This document shows positions 1 to 8,773 of a stretch of 64,000 nt of DNA, one piece after another. Origin of the DNA: Pontibacillus halophilus JSM 076056 = DSM 19796 (GTDB lineage: Bacteria; Bacillota; Bacilli; Bacillales; BH030062); NCBI RefSeq assembly GCF_000425205.1, contig NZ_AULI01000002.1, positions 186,001-250,000 on the forward strand, written 5' to 3'. The translations under genes and the position numbers were made by a program. A model generated the notes under the pieces. It saw only the letters and a list, made by a program, of their open reading frames with translations, had not been told where the DNA came from and made no database searches. Each line of letters opens with the position of its first letter. The first letter of the stretch is position 1.

Positions 1-690
1 CATCCCAATGCCTACTGGCACCGTCTTATGACTCTCTGCAGTATTGATGGTTAATGCGAATAAGAACTCATTCCAAGCTGCGATAAAGACAAGGATGGAA
101 GTTGTGAAGATTCCTGGTAAGGCAAGTGGCAAGATAATCTTGTAATACGTCTGCATCATCGAAGCCCCATCCATTCTTGCTGATTCTTCTAAATCGAATG
201 GAATCTTCCTAAAGAAAGCAACGAGCAACCAAATGGATAACGGTAACGCGAAGGTTGTATAAGGAACGATTAATCCCAAATAACTGTTCGTTAAACCTAT
301 ATTCTTCAAGAAGATATAGATTGGCGAGATGGTTGCGATTTGTGGAAACATCGAAACCGATAAGACAAGACTTAAAATAAACACTTTCCCTCTAAACTGG
401 AGTCGAGCAATGGCGTATGCTGCAAATGCTGCAACGAAAACGGTGTATATCGTCGTAATAGAAGCTACTACGAAACTGTTCCATAAATAGTTAAGAAACG
501 GATAGTTTACAAATACGGATACATAACTTTCGAACGTTGGGTTGCTTGTAAACCAATTGAATGCCTCTTCCCCGAATAATTCTGATAGAGGCTTTACGGA
601 ACTTAATAAGACCCATAGGAAAGGAAACATGATGAGAAAGACGAACACGACGAGAAAGATATAAAAGCTGATCCCTGCTTTTTGCTTCAT
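1..690 (-). CDS. Sugar ABC transporter permease, MalG type (partial)
   Basis: This is the inner-membrane permease of a carbohydrate importer (binding-protein-dependent transport family, MalG branch). The ATG at 688-690 follows a GGAGG-type site. The readable part has an N-terminal membrane segment (FLVVFVFLIMFPFLWVLL), several further hydrophobic segments, and the cytoplasmic EAA-like loop (SARMDGASMMQTYYKIILPL) that contacts the ATPase. About 230 codons are present; the family is usually about 275-280 residues, so the C-terminus lies beyond the window. It starts 12 bases after the MalF-type permease ends and is the last visible gene of the regulator-binding protein-permease-permease operon. 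No ATPase gene is visible, so a shared MsmK/MsmX-type ATPase elsewhere is likely (inference). Confidence 0.9.
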   Translation of the reverse strand, partial: MKQKAGISFYIFLVVFVFLIMFPFLWVLLSSVKPLSELFGEEAFNWFTSNPTFESYVSVFVNYPFLNYLWNSFVVASITTIYTVFVAAFAAYAIARLQFRGKVFILSLVLSVSMFPQIATISPIYIFLKNIGLTNSYLGLIVPYTTFALPLSIWLLVAFFRKIPFDLEESARMDGASMMQTYYKIILPLALPGIFTTSILVFIAAWNEFLFALTINTAESHKTVPVGIGM

Positions 691-702
691 TGTAATTCCC
701 TC

Positions 703-2010
703 CTATTTCTTCACATCATCTGTCAATAAATCAGAACCTAGGAACTTAATGTAGATGGCAGAAATAATGGCGACACATATAAAGACTATGACAGCTAGAG
801 CAGAGCCCTCTCCGAAATTCGTTTGGGAGAACATAAATTTATAGGCCATAACCGAAATAGTTTCAGTCGAATTAGCAGGACCTCCACCCGTAAGGACAAA
901 GATTAAATCGAACACACGAAATGCATCTAACGTACGAAATAGCAACGCGACTAGTAAGCTAGATTTTAACAGCGGCAAGGTAATATGCCAGAACTGTCTC
1001 CATTTATTTGCCCCATCAATTGATGCAGCTTCGTATAACCCATTTGGTATTGTCTGTAAGCCTGCTAATAATAGAAGCGCCATATACGGTGTCGTTTTCC
1101 ATACATCTGAGAAGATTACAGCAAACATAGCACCTGTATCTGTTGTAAGTAACGTGGACATCCGTTCGATTAAACCGATGTCAGAGAAGTATTTCGCTAC
1201 AATCCCATTCTGACCATCATATAAATATTTCCACATAAGTGCTGAAACCGCAGTTGGGATTGCCCAAGGGATAAGGATAGACGCTCGTACGATCCCTCTA
1301 CCAAAGAAGGCCTTATTGATTAATAAAGCGATGGCAAGTCCAATAACTAACTCAAATCCTACTGAAATAACGGTGAAGACAATCGTATTCCACAACGCTT
1401 GCCACATTCTAATGTTTGTTAATTGATTCTCATAGTGTGATAAACCAATAAAGTTAGGCTCGATAATACTCTCCGTTAAGGCATCGGTGAGACCTGTTAA
1501 TTTGTCTTCTTGTTGTAGTTCATAATGTTCTGTTAAGAGGTCCATTTCTTCATTGATTTCCTCAATGGTCGTTTCATATGTACGACCAAACTCTCGATTA
1601 ATTGTAATGTATTTCATCTCATCACTAGGAACCTCAAAGTTCATGAGCATTTCATTCATTGTTTCATAGTTTGCTTCTATTTCAGGAATATCTCTTAGCT
1701 GCTGATCCAAATCGACCAATTGTTGTTTAACTCCTGTTAACGATTCTAAAGCTTCGTTCGGAACATCTTGTTGTTGGTCAATTGCTGATAAGATAAATGG
1801 TTCATTATTTAAGTATCTTTCTAAATCAAATGTATACGAGTGATGAATCGTTGATTTCGTCGGATCACTCAGTTGGTAATCATGTAGACTAAAATAAAAG
1901 GACTGGATGACCGGCCATATTGCAATTACTAGAATTAATGCCAATGATGGTGCGACAAGTAAGAACCCTGCTCGTTGTTCCCTACGCTTTTCTTTGCTCA
2001 CCTTTCTCAT
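703..2010 (-). CDS. Sugar ABC transporter permease, MalF type, with large extra loop
   Basis: This is the partner permease of the MalG-type protein downstream. TM1 spans about residues 14-40, the conserved permease core runs from about residue 195 to the end, and an EAA loop (YEAASIDGANKWRQFWHITL) sits near residue 330. The protein is 435 residues, whereas most Gram-positive MalF-type permeases are about 290-310. The excess is a hydrophilic stretch at residues 42-190 between TM1 and TM2, rich in E, Q and L and probably coiled coil, which should face outside. The ATG follows GAGGGAGTGATCTAA. It lies downstream of the binding-protein gene across a hairpin (2056-2084). Confidence 0.9.
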   Translation of the reverse strand: MRKVSKEKRREQRAGFLLVAPSLALILVIAIWPVIQSFYFSLHDYQLSDPTKSTIHHSYTFDLERYLNNEPFILSAIDQQQDVPNEALESLTGVKQQLVDLDQQLRDIPEIEANYETMNEMLMNFEVPSDEMKYITINREFGRTYETTIEEINEEMDLLTEHYELQQEDKLTGLTDALTESIIEPNFIGLSHYENQLTNIRMWQALWNTIVFTVISVGFELVIGLAIALLINKAFFGRGIVRASILIPWAIPTAVSALMWKYLYDGQNGIVAKYFSDIGLIERMSTLLTTDTGAMFAVIFSDVWKTTPYMALLLLAGLQTIPNGLYEAASIDGANKWRQFWHITLPLLKSSLLVALLFRTLDAFRVFDLIFVLTGGGPANSTETISVMAYKFMFSQTNFGEGSALAVIVFICVAIISAIYIKFLGSDLLTDDVKK

Positions 2011-2055
2011 TTAGATCACTCCCTCTATTCACCCTCTGCAATTCGTTTAGAAACC

Positions 2056-2084
2056 GCTAGCCTCCATGATTCATGAAGGCTAGC
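2056..2084 (-). other. Intercistronic hairpin between binding protein and permease genes
   Basis: An inverted repeat (GCTAGCCT near 2056, AGGCTAGC near 2084, with ATGATTCAT in the middle) lies between the binding-protein stop and the permease start. It has no T tract on the reading strand. Hairpins here in sugar ABC operons commonly protect the upstream mRNA, giving more binding protein than permease. That role is inferred. Confidence 0.5.
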
Positions 2085-2099
2085 TTTACCAAGTGACCT

Positions 2100-3437
2100 T
2101 TATTGCATAACTGCTGTTAACTCTTTCTCCATTGATTCTACAGCCTCTTCCACAGTCATTTCTCCTGCGATTGCTTTTGAGACGTTGATTTGAATAATCT
2201 CAGATACTTCTGGATAGTTCGGTGCGACTGGACGACTTACAGCCGCATTTAGACCTTCTACGAAACCTTCTTCAGCAAAGAACGGGTTAGCTTCAAGGAT
2301 TTCTTCATCCTCAAATAATTCAGGCAAAGTAGGTGCAAGTCCACCGTGGATAGCAGATAACTTCTGACCTTCTGGACCCGTCATAAATTTAAGGAATTCA
2401 AATGCCTCTTGTTTATGTTCAGAATGTTTATTGATAGCTGTTTGCCACCCACCTAATGCGGCTGCAGAACCTGCATCGCCAGCTGGTAGTGGTGCAACAC
2501 CTACGTTTCCTACAATGCTTGATTCGTTCTCATCATTTGCTAGATTCCATTGATAAGGCCAGTTTCGAATAAATGCAGACTGTCCTTCAATGAAAGCTGT
2601 GTGAGACTCCGGCTCAGCAAATGTAGTCACGTTCCCAGGCACAAAGTCAGCGGTTGCAAATTCAACTAACTTTTGTAGGCCTTTAATCGTCTCTGGACTA
2701 TTCACAACGACTTCACCATTCTCATCTAAGAACGAACCGCCATAAGAAGCAATAAATTCTACCGCATTACACACGAGACCTTCGTATTGCTTCGCTTGCA
2801 TTAAGTATCCAAATTCATTGCCTGCTGCTCCTTGGTTGTCTTTGGCAAGTGTAAGGAGTTCATCCCAAGTTGTTGGAACCTGGTCTTCACTTATGATATC
2901 GGTGCGATAGAATAAGAGACCAGTATCAATGAATTTAGGTAATGCCCACTGTTTCCCATTGTATTGAGAGGCAGATAAAGCTCCTTGATTGTAGGCGTTC
3001 AAATCCATTCCTTCCTGTTGAATGAATCGGTCAAGTTCTAAAACATATCCTGCTTGCGCAAACTCTGCTGGCCATATCACATCTAGGTCCATGACATCAA
3101 TTTCAGATGAACCGGCATTAAACATCGTGACATAAGCGTCATGCTGTTGACCTGTGTCAGCAGGCATCTCCCGAAACTCAACTTGAATATTCGGGTGCAG
3201 CTTATTAAATTCTTCTACAATTTTGTCTGTTGCATTCGTTGAATCAGCGCCTCTAGCATAGACTAGTGTTACAACTTCATCGTTAGTGTCTTCTGCATTC
3301 TCATCTGTTGTCAGAGAGGTATTCGTGTCACCTGTTGAGTCTTCATTCGTGGATGCATCTTCTTCTCCATTACTGCAAGCTACTAGCACAACAAGGAACA
3401 GAGAAATGAATAAAAACCATAAATGTTTCACTTTCAT
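2100..3437 (-). CDS. Sugar-binding lipoprotein of ABC transporter
   Basis: This is an extracellular solute-binding protein (family 1, maltose/trehalose type), 445 residues. The N-terminus is a lipoprotein signal: basic MKVKH, a hydrophobic core, then lipobox LVAC with Cys about residue 21. An acidic, Ser/Thr/Asn-rich linker (residues 23-55) precedes the folded domain (TLVYARGADSTNATDKIVEE). The middle holds family features such as FYRTDIISEDQVPTTWDELL and the closing GGWQTAINKHSEHKQEAFEF. It would deliver an oligosaccharide to the two permeases downstream; the sugar cannot be told from sequence. It is transcribed after the LacI-type regulator, 16 bases away. Confidence 0.92.
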   Translation of the reverse strand: MKVKHLWFLFISLFLVVLVACSNGEEDASTNEDSTGDTNTSLTTDENAEDTNDEVVTLVYARGADSTNATDKIVEEFNKLHPNIQVEFREMPADTGQQHDAYVTMFNAGSSEIDVMDLDVIWPAEFAQAGYVLELDRFIQQEGMDLNAYNQGALSASQYNGKQWALPKFIDTGLLFYRTDIISEDQVPTTWDELLTLAKDNQGAAGNEFGYLMQAKQYEGLVCNAVEFIASYGGSFLDENGEVVVNSPETIKGLQKLVEFATADFVPGNVTTFAEPESHTAFIEGQSAFIRNWPYQWNLANDENESSIVGNVGVAPLPAGDAGSAAALGGWQTAINKHSEHKQEAFEFLKFMTGPEGQKLSAIHGGLAPTLPELFEDEEILEANPFFAEEGFVEGLNAAVSRPVAPNYPEVSEIIQINVSKAIAGEMTVEEAVESMEKELTAVMQ

Positions 3438-3453
3438 GTTACATCCCCTACTT

Positions 3454-4494
3454 TCAAGTCGTTTTTAATTCTTTTCTGTAGACGTTCGTTGTGGAACTGC
3501 ATGTGGAACCGCGCACAATTAACTCGAATCCCAATTCGTGGTCTTCTCGCTCCCGAAACAATCCTGTATGAAGTTTATTAATAAGTACGGTTACGGACCT
3601 TTCGGCAATTGCATGAATGGGTTGAGAGACTGTTGTGATTTGCGGCGTTGTGACACGGGTAATGGCTTGATTATCAAATCCCACCACTGCTAGATCTCTA
3701 GGGACTGTGACTCCCCTCACCTTTGCAGCAGCAATGACGCCTGCAGCAACTTCATCGCTCCCAGTAAAGACGGCTGTTGGTCGTTGTGCTGGTTTTATGC
3801 ACAGCAGGTCATCTAGCACACGCATTCCATCTTCAATTGAATAGGCATATCGAAACGCATGGTGTTCATTAAAGGACAGACCATACTCAGCTATCGCCCT
3901 CCGAAAGCCACTTTCCCGATATCTAGCAACATTGCTTCTTGAACCACCGCAACAATAAGCAAGTCGTTCGTGGCCTAATTCAAGCAAATGCTTCGTCGCC
4001 AAATACCCTCCAGCTTCCTGGTCTAGACGGATGACAGGTACATTTGCTCCTTCTTCAAATTCGTTACAAAAGACAAGAGGTCCGTATTCCAAAAATGGAG
4101 ACACATCTTCCCATTTGCTTTGAAGACTTGTTAACAAGACAGCATCTACCTGTCGCTTACGCAGTAGTTCAAGGTGTGTCCGTTCCATTGATGTTGAATA
4201 ATGTGTTTGACAAATAACAAGTTGATACCCTTGTTTGGACGCTTCTACTTCAACATGTTCAACTAGTTCACTGAAAAACGGATTCATTAGCCTTGGAACA
4301 AAGATTGCGAGAATACCAGTCTTTTTGTTTCGCAAACTTCTTGCTGAAGAATTAGGTACATAACCTAACATCTCCATGGCTTCTTTAACTTGTTGACGTT
4401 TCTTCTTTGATACATGTGGGTATTCGTTGATGACTCTTGAGACAGTGGATTTGGATAAGCCAGCTAATCGGGCTACATCATCTATAGTGGCCAA
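3454..4494 (-). CDS. LacI-family transcriptional regulator of the sugar transport operon
   Basis: This is a DNA-binding repressor with an N-terminal LacI helix-turn-helix (residues 2-21: ATIDDVARLAGLSKSTVSRV, then hinge helix NSSARSLRNKK) and a periplasmic-binding-protein-like sensor domain from about residue 60. The start is TTG at 4492-4494, eight or so bases after GGAGGAG. It is the first gene of the transporter operon, and two identical 18-bp palindromes lie just upstream (4526-4543 and 4595-4612). This suggests that it autoregulates and controls the transporter according to the imported sugar (inference). Length of 346 is normal for the family. Confidence 0.92.
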   Translation of the reverse strand: MATIDDVARLAGLSKSTVSRVINEYPHVSKKKRQQVKEAMEMLGYVPNSSARSLRNKKTGILAIFVPRLMNPFFSELVEHVEVEASKQGYQLVICQTHYSTSMERTHLELLRKRQVDAVLLTSLQSKWEDVSPFLEYGPLVFCNEFEEGANVPVIRLDQEAGGYLATKHLLELGHERLAYCCGGSRSNVARYRESGFRRAIAEYGLSFNEHHAFRYAYSIEDGMRVLDDLLCIKPAQRPTAVFTGSDEVAAGVIAAAKVRGVTVPRDLAVVGFDNQAITRVTTPQITTVSQPIHAIAERSVTVLINKLHTGLFREREDHELGFELIVRGSTCSSTTNVYRKELKTT

Positions 4495-4525
4495 ACTCCT
4501 CCTCTCCTTCTTGGTTTATAATAAG

Positions 4526-4543
4526 ATTGAAACCGTTTTCAAT
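4526..4543. promoter_or_regulatory. LacI-type operator / cre-like palindrome, copy 1
   Basis: The sequence ATTGAAACCGTTTTCAAT is an inverted repeat with arms ATTGAAA/TTTCAAT and a central CG. Its core TGAAACCGTTTTCA also fits the CcpA cre consensus TGWAANCGNTNWCA exactly, so either the adjacent LacI-type regulator, CcpA or both may bind. It lies 32 bases upstream of the regulator start. Confidence 0.7.
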
Positions 4544-4594
4544 TTTGTCCATCACCCATTATAAATACTGAATAACTCATGGATAACCCCATTT

Positions 4595-4612
4595 ATTGAA
4601 ACCGTTTTCAAT
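4595..4612. promoter_or_regulatory. LacI-type operator / cre-like palindrome, copy 2
   Basis: This is an exact second copy of the 18-bp palindrome at 4526-4543, 69 bases away centre to centre. Two identical sites in front of a LacI-type regulator suggest cooperative or looped repression of the regulator-transporter operon (inference). Confidence 0.7.
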
Positions 4613-4673
4613 CTTTGAGAACATTATACGGCTAGCGTTAGGTATTTACAACTAAATTTTCAGATAATTAAGA

Positions 4674-4704
4674 GAACCCGTGAAGATATTCTTCACGGGC
4701 TTCT
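4674..4704 (-). terminator. Terminator after cysI
   Basis: A hairpin with arms GCCCGTGAAGA / TCTTCACGGG follows the cysI stop by a few bases on the minus strand. The tail (TTCTCTTAATT) is only moderately T-rich. Confidence 0.6.
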
Positions 4705-4706
4705 AC

Positions 4707-6425
4707 TTATTTATGAAATTCCATCCCATCGTGTACTGCATCGACGTACCCAGTACGAACAACAAAATCACCGAAGTGCTCATGATTATAGCGGCTCTTC
4801 GCGTAGTGACTTAAAATTGGCTTTAATGTCGTCAGGATGTCTTCTTCTCCGATATTCTCCCGGTACAGTTGGTTGAGACGATTTCCAGCAAACCCTGCAC
4901 CTAAGTAGAAGTTGTACTTGCCAGGAGCCTTCCCAATAAATGCAATTTCGCCAAGTGCCGGGCGTGCACATCCGTTAGGACAACCTGTCATTCGAATGAC
5001 GATTTCTTCATCTCGAAGACCTACATCCTCCATCATAGCTTCAATTTTATCAATCAAACTAGGCAAGTAACGCTCTGACTCTGCCATAGCCAAACCACAT
5101 GTTGGCATTGCAACACATGCCATTGAGTTTCTACGTAATGCCGAATTCTCTTTTCCATCCTGTAATCCATATTCGTCTACGAGACTCTCAATGGTAGGCT
5201 TCATTTCCTCCGTTACATTGGCAATGATGACATTTTGGTTGGCTGTAAGGCGGAAATCGCCTGTATGAACGTTAGCGATTTCTCTTAGCGCCGTTTTAAG
5301 CATGTATCTCTCAGTATCTTTAATTCTGCCGTTCTGAATAAATAGGGTTAGATGCCAATTCCCATCGCCTTCCACCCATCCATAGCGATCCCCGTTATGA
5401 TTGAAGTGAAAGTCTTTCTGATCTTCTATCTCCCAACCTAATCGATCATTTAGTTGATTGATTACCCAATCAACCCCGTACCTATCAATTGTATACTTGA
5501 ATCGAGCGTTTTTCCGGTTCGACCGATTGCCATAATCTCGTTGAATGGTCACAATCTTTTCAGCTACTTCAACAACACGTTCTTTAGCGACATAACCAAT
5601 AATCCTTGCAAGCTGTGGATAGGTAGATGCGTCTCCATGGGTCATTCCCATGCCTCCACCTACTGCTATATTAAATCCTTTAAGTACACCCTCTTCAATG
5701 ATTGCGATAAAGCCAAGGTCTTGAGAATAGACATCCACATCATTTGAAGGGGGGACGGCAATTCCAATCTTAAACTTCCGTGGCAAGTACGTAGGCCCAT
5801 AAATCGGTTCAACTTCTTCATCGAGCTCTCTACTGTCGACCACCTTTTCTTCGTCGAGCCAAATCTCATGATAAGCACGTGTCCGTGGAGTGAGGTGGTC
5901 ACTAAGTTGCTGTGCCCATCTGTACACTTCTTCGTGAACACTTGATTGGTCAGGATTTGGATTACACATCACATTTCGATTTACATCTCCACAGGCTGCA
6001 ATCGTATCCATTAATGAATCGTTGATTGCCTGGAGACTACTCTTCATATTCCATTTCAGTATCCCATGCATCTGAAAGGCTTGACGGGTTGTAAGTTTAA
6101 GTGTGCCGTTTCCATATTCATCAGAAAGACGGTCCATCGTAAGCCACTGCTCTGGGGTCGCAACCCCACCTGGAGCTCTTACGCGCACCATGAATGAATA
6201 AGCAGGTTCAAGCTTTTTCTGCTTTCGTTCGTTTCGTACATCTCTGTCATCTTGCATGTAACTCCCATGAAACTTTAACAGCTTCCCATCTGAATCTGGA
6301 ATGCTTGCAGTAATCCGGTCTTCGAAACTCTCCATGATGGAGCCTCTTAAGTAATCACTTTCCGTTTTGATGTGTTCCATTTCACTAGGCGTTCCACCTT
6401 GTTTCACTTGATCCTTCTCACTCAT
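4707..6425 (-). CDS. cysI: Sulfite reductase [NADPH] hemoprotein beta subunit
   Basis: This subunit reduces sulfite to sulfide in the last step of assimilatory sulfate reduction, using electrons from the CysJ flavoprotein encoded just upstream. It is 572 residues, the usual length. Duplicated ferredoxin-like and siroheme-binding halves are visible; the first half contains [14 protein letters not shown]. The [4Fe-4S]-siroheme ligands appear as a CVAMPTC cluster followed by CPNGCARP. The ATG follows AAAGGGG. cysJ and cysI are 30 bases apart, the order seen for B. subtilis cysJI. Confidence 0.97.
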   Translation of the reverse strand: MSEKDQVKQGGTPSEMEHIKTESDYLRGSIMESFEDRITASIPDSDGKLLKFHGSYMQDDRDVRNERKQKKLEPAYSFMVRVRAPGGVATPEQWLTMDRLSDEYGNGTLKLTTRQAFQMHGILKWNMKSSLQAINDSLMDTIAACGDVNRNVMCNPNPDQSSVHEEVYRWAQQLSDHLTPRTRAYHEIWLDEEKVVDSRELDEEVEPIYGPTYLPRKFKIGIAVPPSNDVDVYSQDLGFIAIIEEGVLKGFNIAVGGGMGMTHGDASTYPQLARIIGYVAKERVVEVAEKIVTIQRDYGNRSNRKNARFKYTIDRYGVDWVINQLNDRLGWEIEDQKDFHFNHNGDRYGWVEGDGNWHLTLFIQNGRIKDTERYMLKTALREIANVHTGDFRLTANQNVIIANVTEEMKPTIESLVDEYGLQDGKENSALRRNSMACVAMPTCGLAMAESERYLPSLIDKIEAMMEDVGLRDEEIVIRMTGCPNGCARPALGEIAFIGKAPGKYNFYLGAGFAGNRLNQLYRENIGEEDILTTLKPILSHYAKSRYNHEHFGDFVVRTGYVDAVHDGMEFHK

Positions 6426-6455
6426 TCTTCTAGCCCCTTTCGTTCAACGCCGTAC

Positions 6456-8261
6456 TTAATAGACATCTCGTTGGTAACGTTTCTCTTTACGCATTTGTGT
6501 TAAGTAGGATTCAGCTTCCTCTTCGTTCATCTCCCCTACTTCCATTAACACTTCAGCAAGGGCTTGGTGTACATCCTTCGCCATATAGGTTTCATCGCCA
6601 CATACATACACATAAGCTCCTTCTTTCAACCACGTAAAGAGAGCCTCTCGCTGCTCTTTAATCTTGTGTTGAACATATACTTTTTCCACCTGGTCTCTTG
6701 AGAAGGCAACATCCATCCTTGTTAGAATCCCCTCTTTAAGCCAGTTCTGCCATTCCACTTGGTAGAGAAAATCAGAAACAAAGTGCTGTTCACCAAAGAA
6801 AAGCCAACTCTCTCCATCTGCCTCTATCTCCTCACGCTCTTCCATAAATGCACGATATGGAGCAATACCAGTTCCTGCCCCAATCATAATAATCTTCGTT
6901 CCTGTGTCCTCAGGTAGCTTGAAGTTCGGATTATGTTGAATGAAGACAGGCAATTGGTCACCCAACTCAGAACGTTCTGCACATTGGATTGAGCAAACTC
7001 CACTACGAGCTCGGCCGTGAGCATCATATCGAAGAGCACCAATCGTCAAGTGAACCTCATCAGGGTTCGCTCTTAAACTACTTGCAATTGAATACAGTCG
7101 AGGAGGCATCTTACGTAGGACAGATACGATTTGTTCAGGCTCAATCGTTAATGGACCAAATTCCTTAATTAAATCAAGCAGGTCTCTGCCGTACATAAAG
7201 CTTTTTAGCGTTTCCCTTTCTTCTTCCATAAGAGCCGCAAATGCTTCATTTGGAATATAGTCCACCAGCTTCTCGAGAAGTGGCTTCGTCAAGCTCGTAA
7301 TCTCATACACGTCCGTGAATGCATCTCGTACAGGTCTTTTCTCCCCATCTTTATTTACAGATACAAGTTCATCTCCTGTCCACCCAAGTTCTTCTAACAG
7401 CTGTTGGACAAGAACAGGGTCATTTTGTGGGAATATACCTACGCTATCACCAGGTTCGTACTCTAGACCCGAACCTTCCAAATCAAGTTCAATGTGACGT
7501 GTTTCTTTATTGGAACCACGGCCATTTAAATTGATGTTCTCAATGATTTCTGCATAGAATGGGTTCCCCCGAGAATGAACAGATGCTGCTTTAGTTGGTT
7601 CTTGTTGATGCGGAGATGAGCTTGAAGGTACAACACTGTCGTCTTCACGAAGCTTCTGAAGCAATTCAGAGAACCACGCCTCAGATGGTTCTTCAAAGTC
7701 AAGGTCACAGTCCACACGTGCAATCAACCGTTCGCCCTTCAGCTGCTCCAACCGCTCGTCAAATTCTTTACCCGTTTCACAGAATAAGTCATATGAAGTA
7801 TCACCAAGCGCCAATACAGAGAAGCGAATATGACTCAAGTCAGGAGCACGCTTTCCAAAAATATAATCATAAAAGGACATCGCATTATCTGGTGGGTCTC
7901 CATCACCATGTGTGCTTGTTACAATTAATAAGTCTTCCACATTCTTTAAATGCTTCGTTTTAAAGTCGTCTAACGCGCTTATCGTTGAAGAAAACCCTTC
8001 TTTCTCTAACCGTTCACCGAAGTCTTCTGATATTCGTTTCGCATTACCCGTCTGGGATCCATAAAGAATTGTAATGGTACGTCTTCCGCCTTCAGTTTCA
8101 TTTATTTCTTCCTCTTTCGCTGCCGGGATGTTTGAGGTATTCACTGCTGCTAGATACCCACTTAGCCATTGGCTTTGAGCCTCTGTCAGAGTGGGTAGTA
8201 GTTCATTTACTAACTTCACCTGGTTCTCATTAAAGGGACTATTGGTGACTCGGATGGTCAA
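6456..8261 (-). CDS. cysJ: Sulfite reductase [NADPH] flavoprotein alpha subunit
   Basis: This is the electron-transfer subunit carrying FMN, FAD and NADPH sites; it passes electrons to CysI. The order is an N-terminal segment, flavodoxin domain (residues about 63-200, starting TITILYGSQTGNAKRISEDF), FAD-binding domain (RLYSIASSL), then the NADPH domain (MIGAGTGIAPYRAFMEER; YVCGDETYMAKDV), ending in aromatic YQRDVY. The start is TTG at 8259-8261 behind GAGAGGTG. Length of 601 is normal. It is first in a two-gene operon with cysI. Inverted repeats upstream may be regulatory (see 8289-8350). Confidence 0.97.
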   Translation of the reverse strand: MTIRVTNSPFNENQVKLVNELLPTLTEAQSQWLSGYLAAVNTSNIPAAKEEEINETEGGRRTITILYGSQTGNAKRISEDFGERLEKEGFSSTISALDDFKTKHLKNVEDLLIVTSTHGDGDPPDNAMSFYDYIFGKRAPDLSHIRFSVLALGDTSYDLFCETGKEFDERLEQLKGERLIARVDCDLDFEEPSEAWFSELLQKLREDDSVVPSSSSPHQQEPTKAASVHSRGNPFYAEIIENINLNGRGSNKETRHIELDLEGSGLEYEPGDSVGIFPQNDPVLVQQLLEELGWTGDELVSVNKDGEKRPVRDAFTDVYEITSLTKPLLEKLVDYIPNEAFAALMEEERETLKSFMYGRDLLDLIKEFGPLTIEPEQIVSVLRKMPPRLYSIASSLRANPDEVHLTIGALRYDAHGRARSGVCSIQCAERSELGDQLPVFIQHNPNFKLPEDTGTKIIMIGAGTGIAPYRAFMEEREEIEADGESWLFFGEQHFVSDFLYQVEWQNWLKEGILTRMDVAFSRDQVEKVYVQHKIKEQREALFTWLKEGAYVYVCGDETYMAKDVHQALAEVLMEVGEMNEEEAESYLTQMRKEKRYQRDVY

Positions 8262-8288
8262 GGTCTACACCTCTCTTTATGGTTTGCT

Positions 8289-8350
8289 GGAATAGATTCC
8301 ACAGGGTAATAAAACAATCGTATGTGTACTATGTAAAGCAATCTATTCCT
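8289..8350. promoter_or_regulatory. Inverted-repeat pair in the cysJ leader/promoter region
   Basis: GGAATAGATTCC (8289-8300) is a near-perfect palindrome, and AATCTATTCC (8341-8350) is an inverted copy of its right half about 50 bases away. Both lie upstream of cysJ, flanking a possible minus-strand promoter. They may bind the regulator of cysteine metabolism; whether this is CymR or another protein cannot be told from sequence. The remaining intergenic sequence to 8551 shows no gene and no recognised riboswitch. Confidence 0.35.
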
Positions 8351-8551
8351 AGTTGTTTAGTCGGTTTTACAAGTAGAAAAGATCCATTAAATGATACTAG
8401 TAGTGTATGCATCTAATGGTTCCCTTCATGTATACGAAACAACAAAATCATCACGATTGGTTCACATGTTATGCCGAACTGATTAAAATGTCAATATATT
8501 TATTAGAAAATTATCATAATTCCACACATTCACTTCATCCTTTCACAGTGC

Positions 8552-8689
8552 TCACTCATAAAAGAAATCTTCATAGTAGCGAAAGGGTTGTTCTTCCAAT
8601 TGGGATTCATTTATAGTTAGAGTATAAGAAACCGTCACCAACTCCACCACGCATAATAATAGTAGTGAACATAAGCCTAAGATCATCAT
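8552..8689 (-). CDS. Small single-pass membrane protein, 45 aa
   Basis: This is an unrecognised short protein. The start chosen is the ATG at 8687-8689 because an ideal AAGGAGG lies six bases upstream; a longer in-frame reading to 8755 has no such site. Residues 2-22 form one hydrophobic helix (MILGLCSLLLLCVVELV) and the tail is acidic and aromatic (EQPFRYYEDFFYE). It is divergent from the LacI-family gene at 8774, and the palindrome at 8732-8745 lies between the two starts, so it may be a target of that regulator (inference). Confidence 0.55.
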   Translation of the reverse strand: MMILGLCSLLLLCVVELVTVSYTLTINESQLEEQPFRYYEDFFYE

Positions 8690-8731
8690 AGCTCTCCTCC
8701 TTGAACTTTTGTTTATCTTCACTTTACTTTG

Positions 8732-8745
8732 TGAAACGCGTTTCA
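8732..8745. promoter_or_regulatory. LacI-type operator between divergent genes
   Basis: TGAAACGCGTTTCA is a perfect 14-bp palindrome with the central CG typical of LacI/GalR-family operators. It lies 29 bases upstream of the LacI-type gene and 43 bases upstream of the divergent 45-aa membrane protein. The centre (ACGCGT) departs from the cre consensus, which favours the local regulator as its ligand. Confidence 0.7.
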
Positions 8746-8773
8746 TAGCAAGCATTGATTTGGAGGAGATTCT

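Noticed and set aside
8262-8551. S-box or T-box riboswitch before cysJ
   Set aside because: No conserved riboswitch core or terminator/antiterminator pair was seen.
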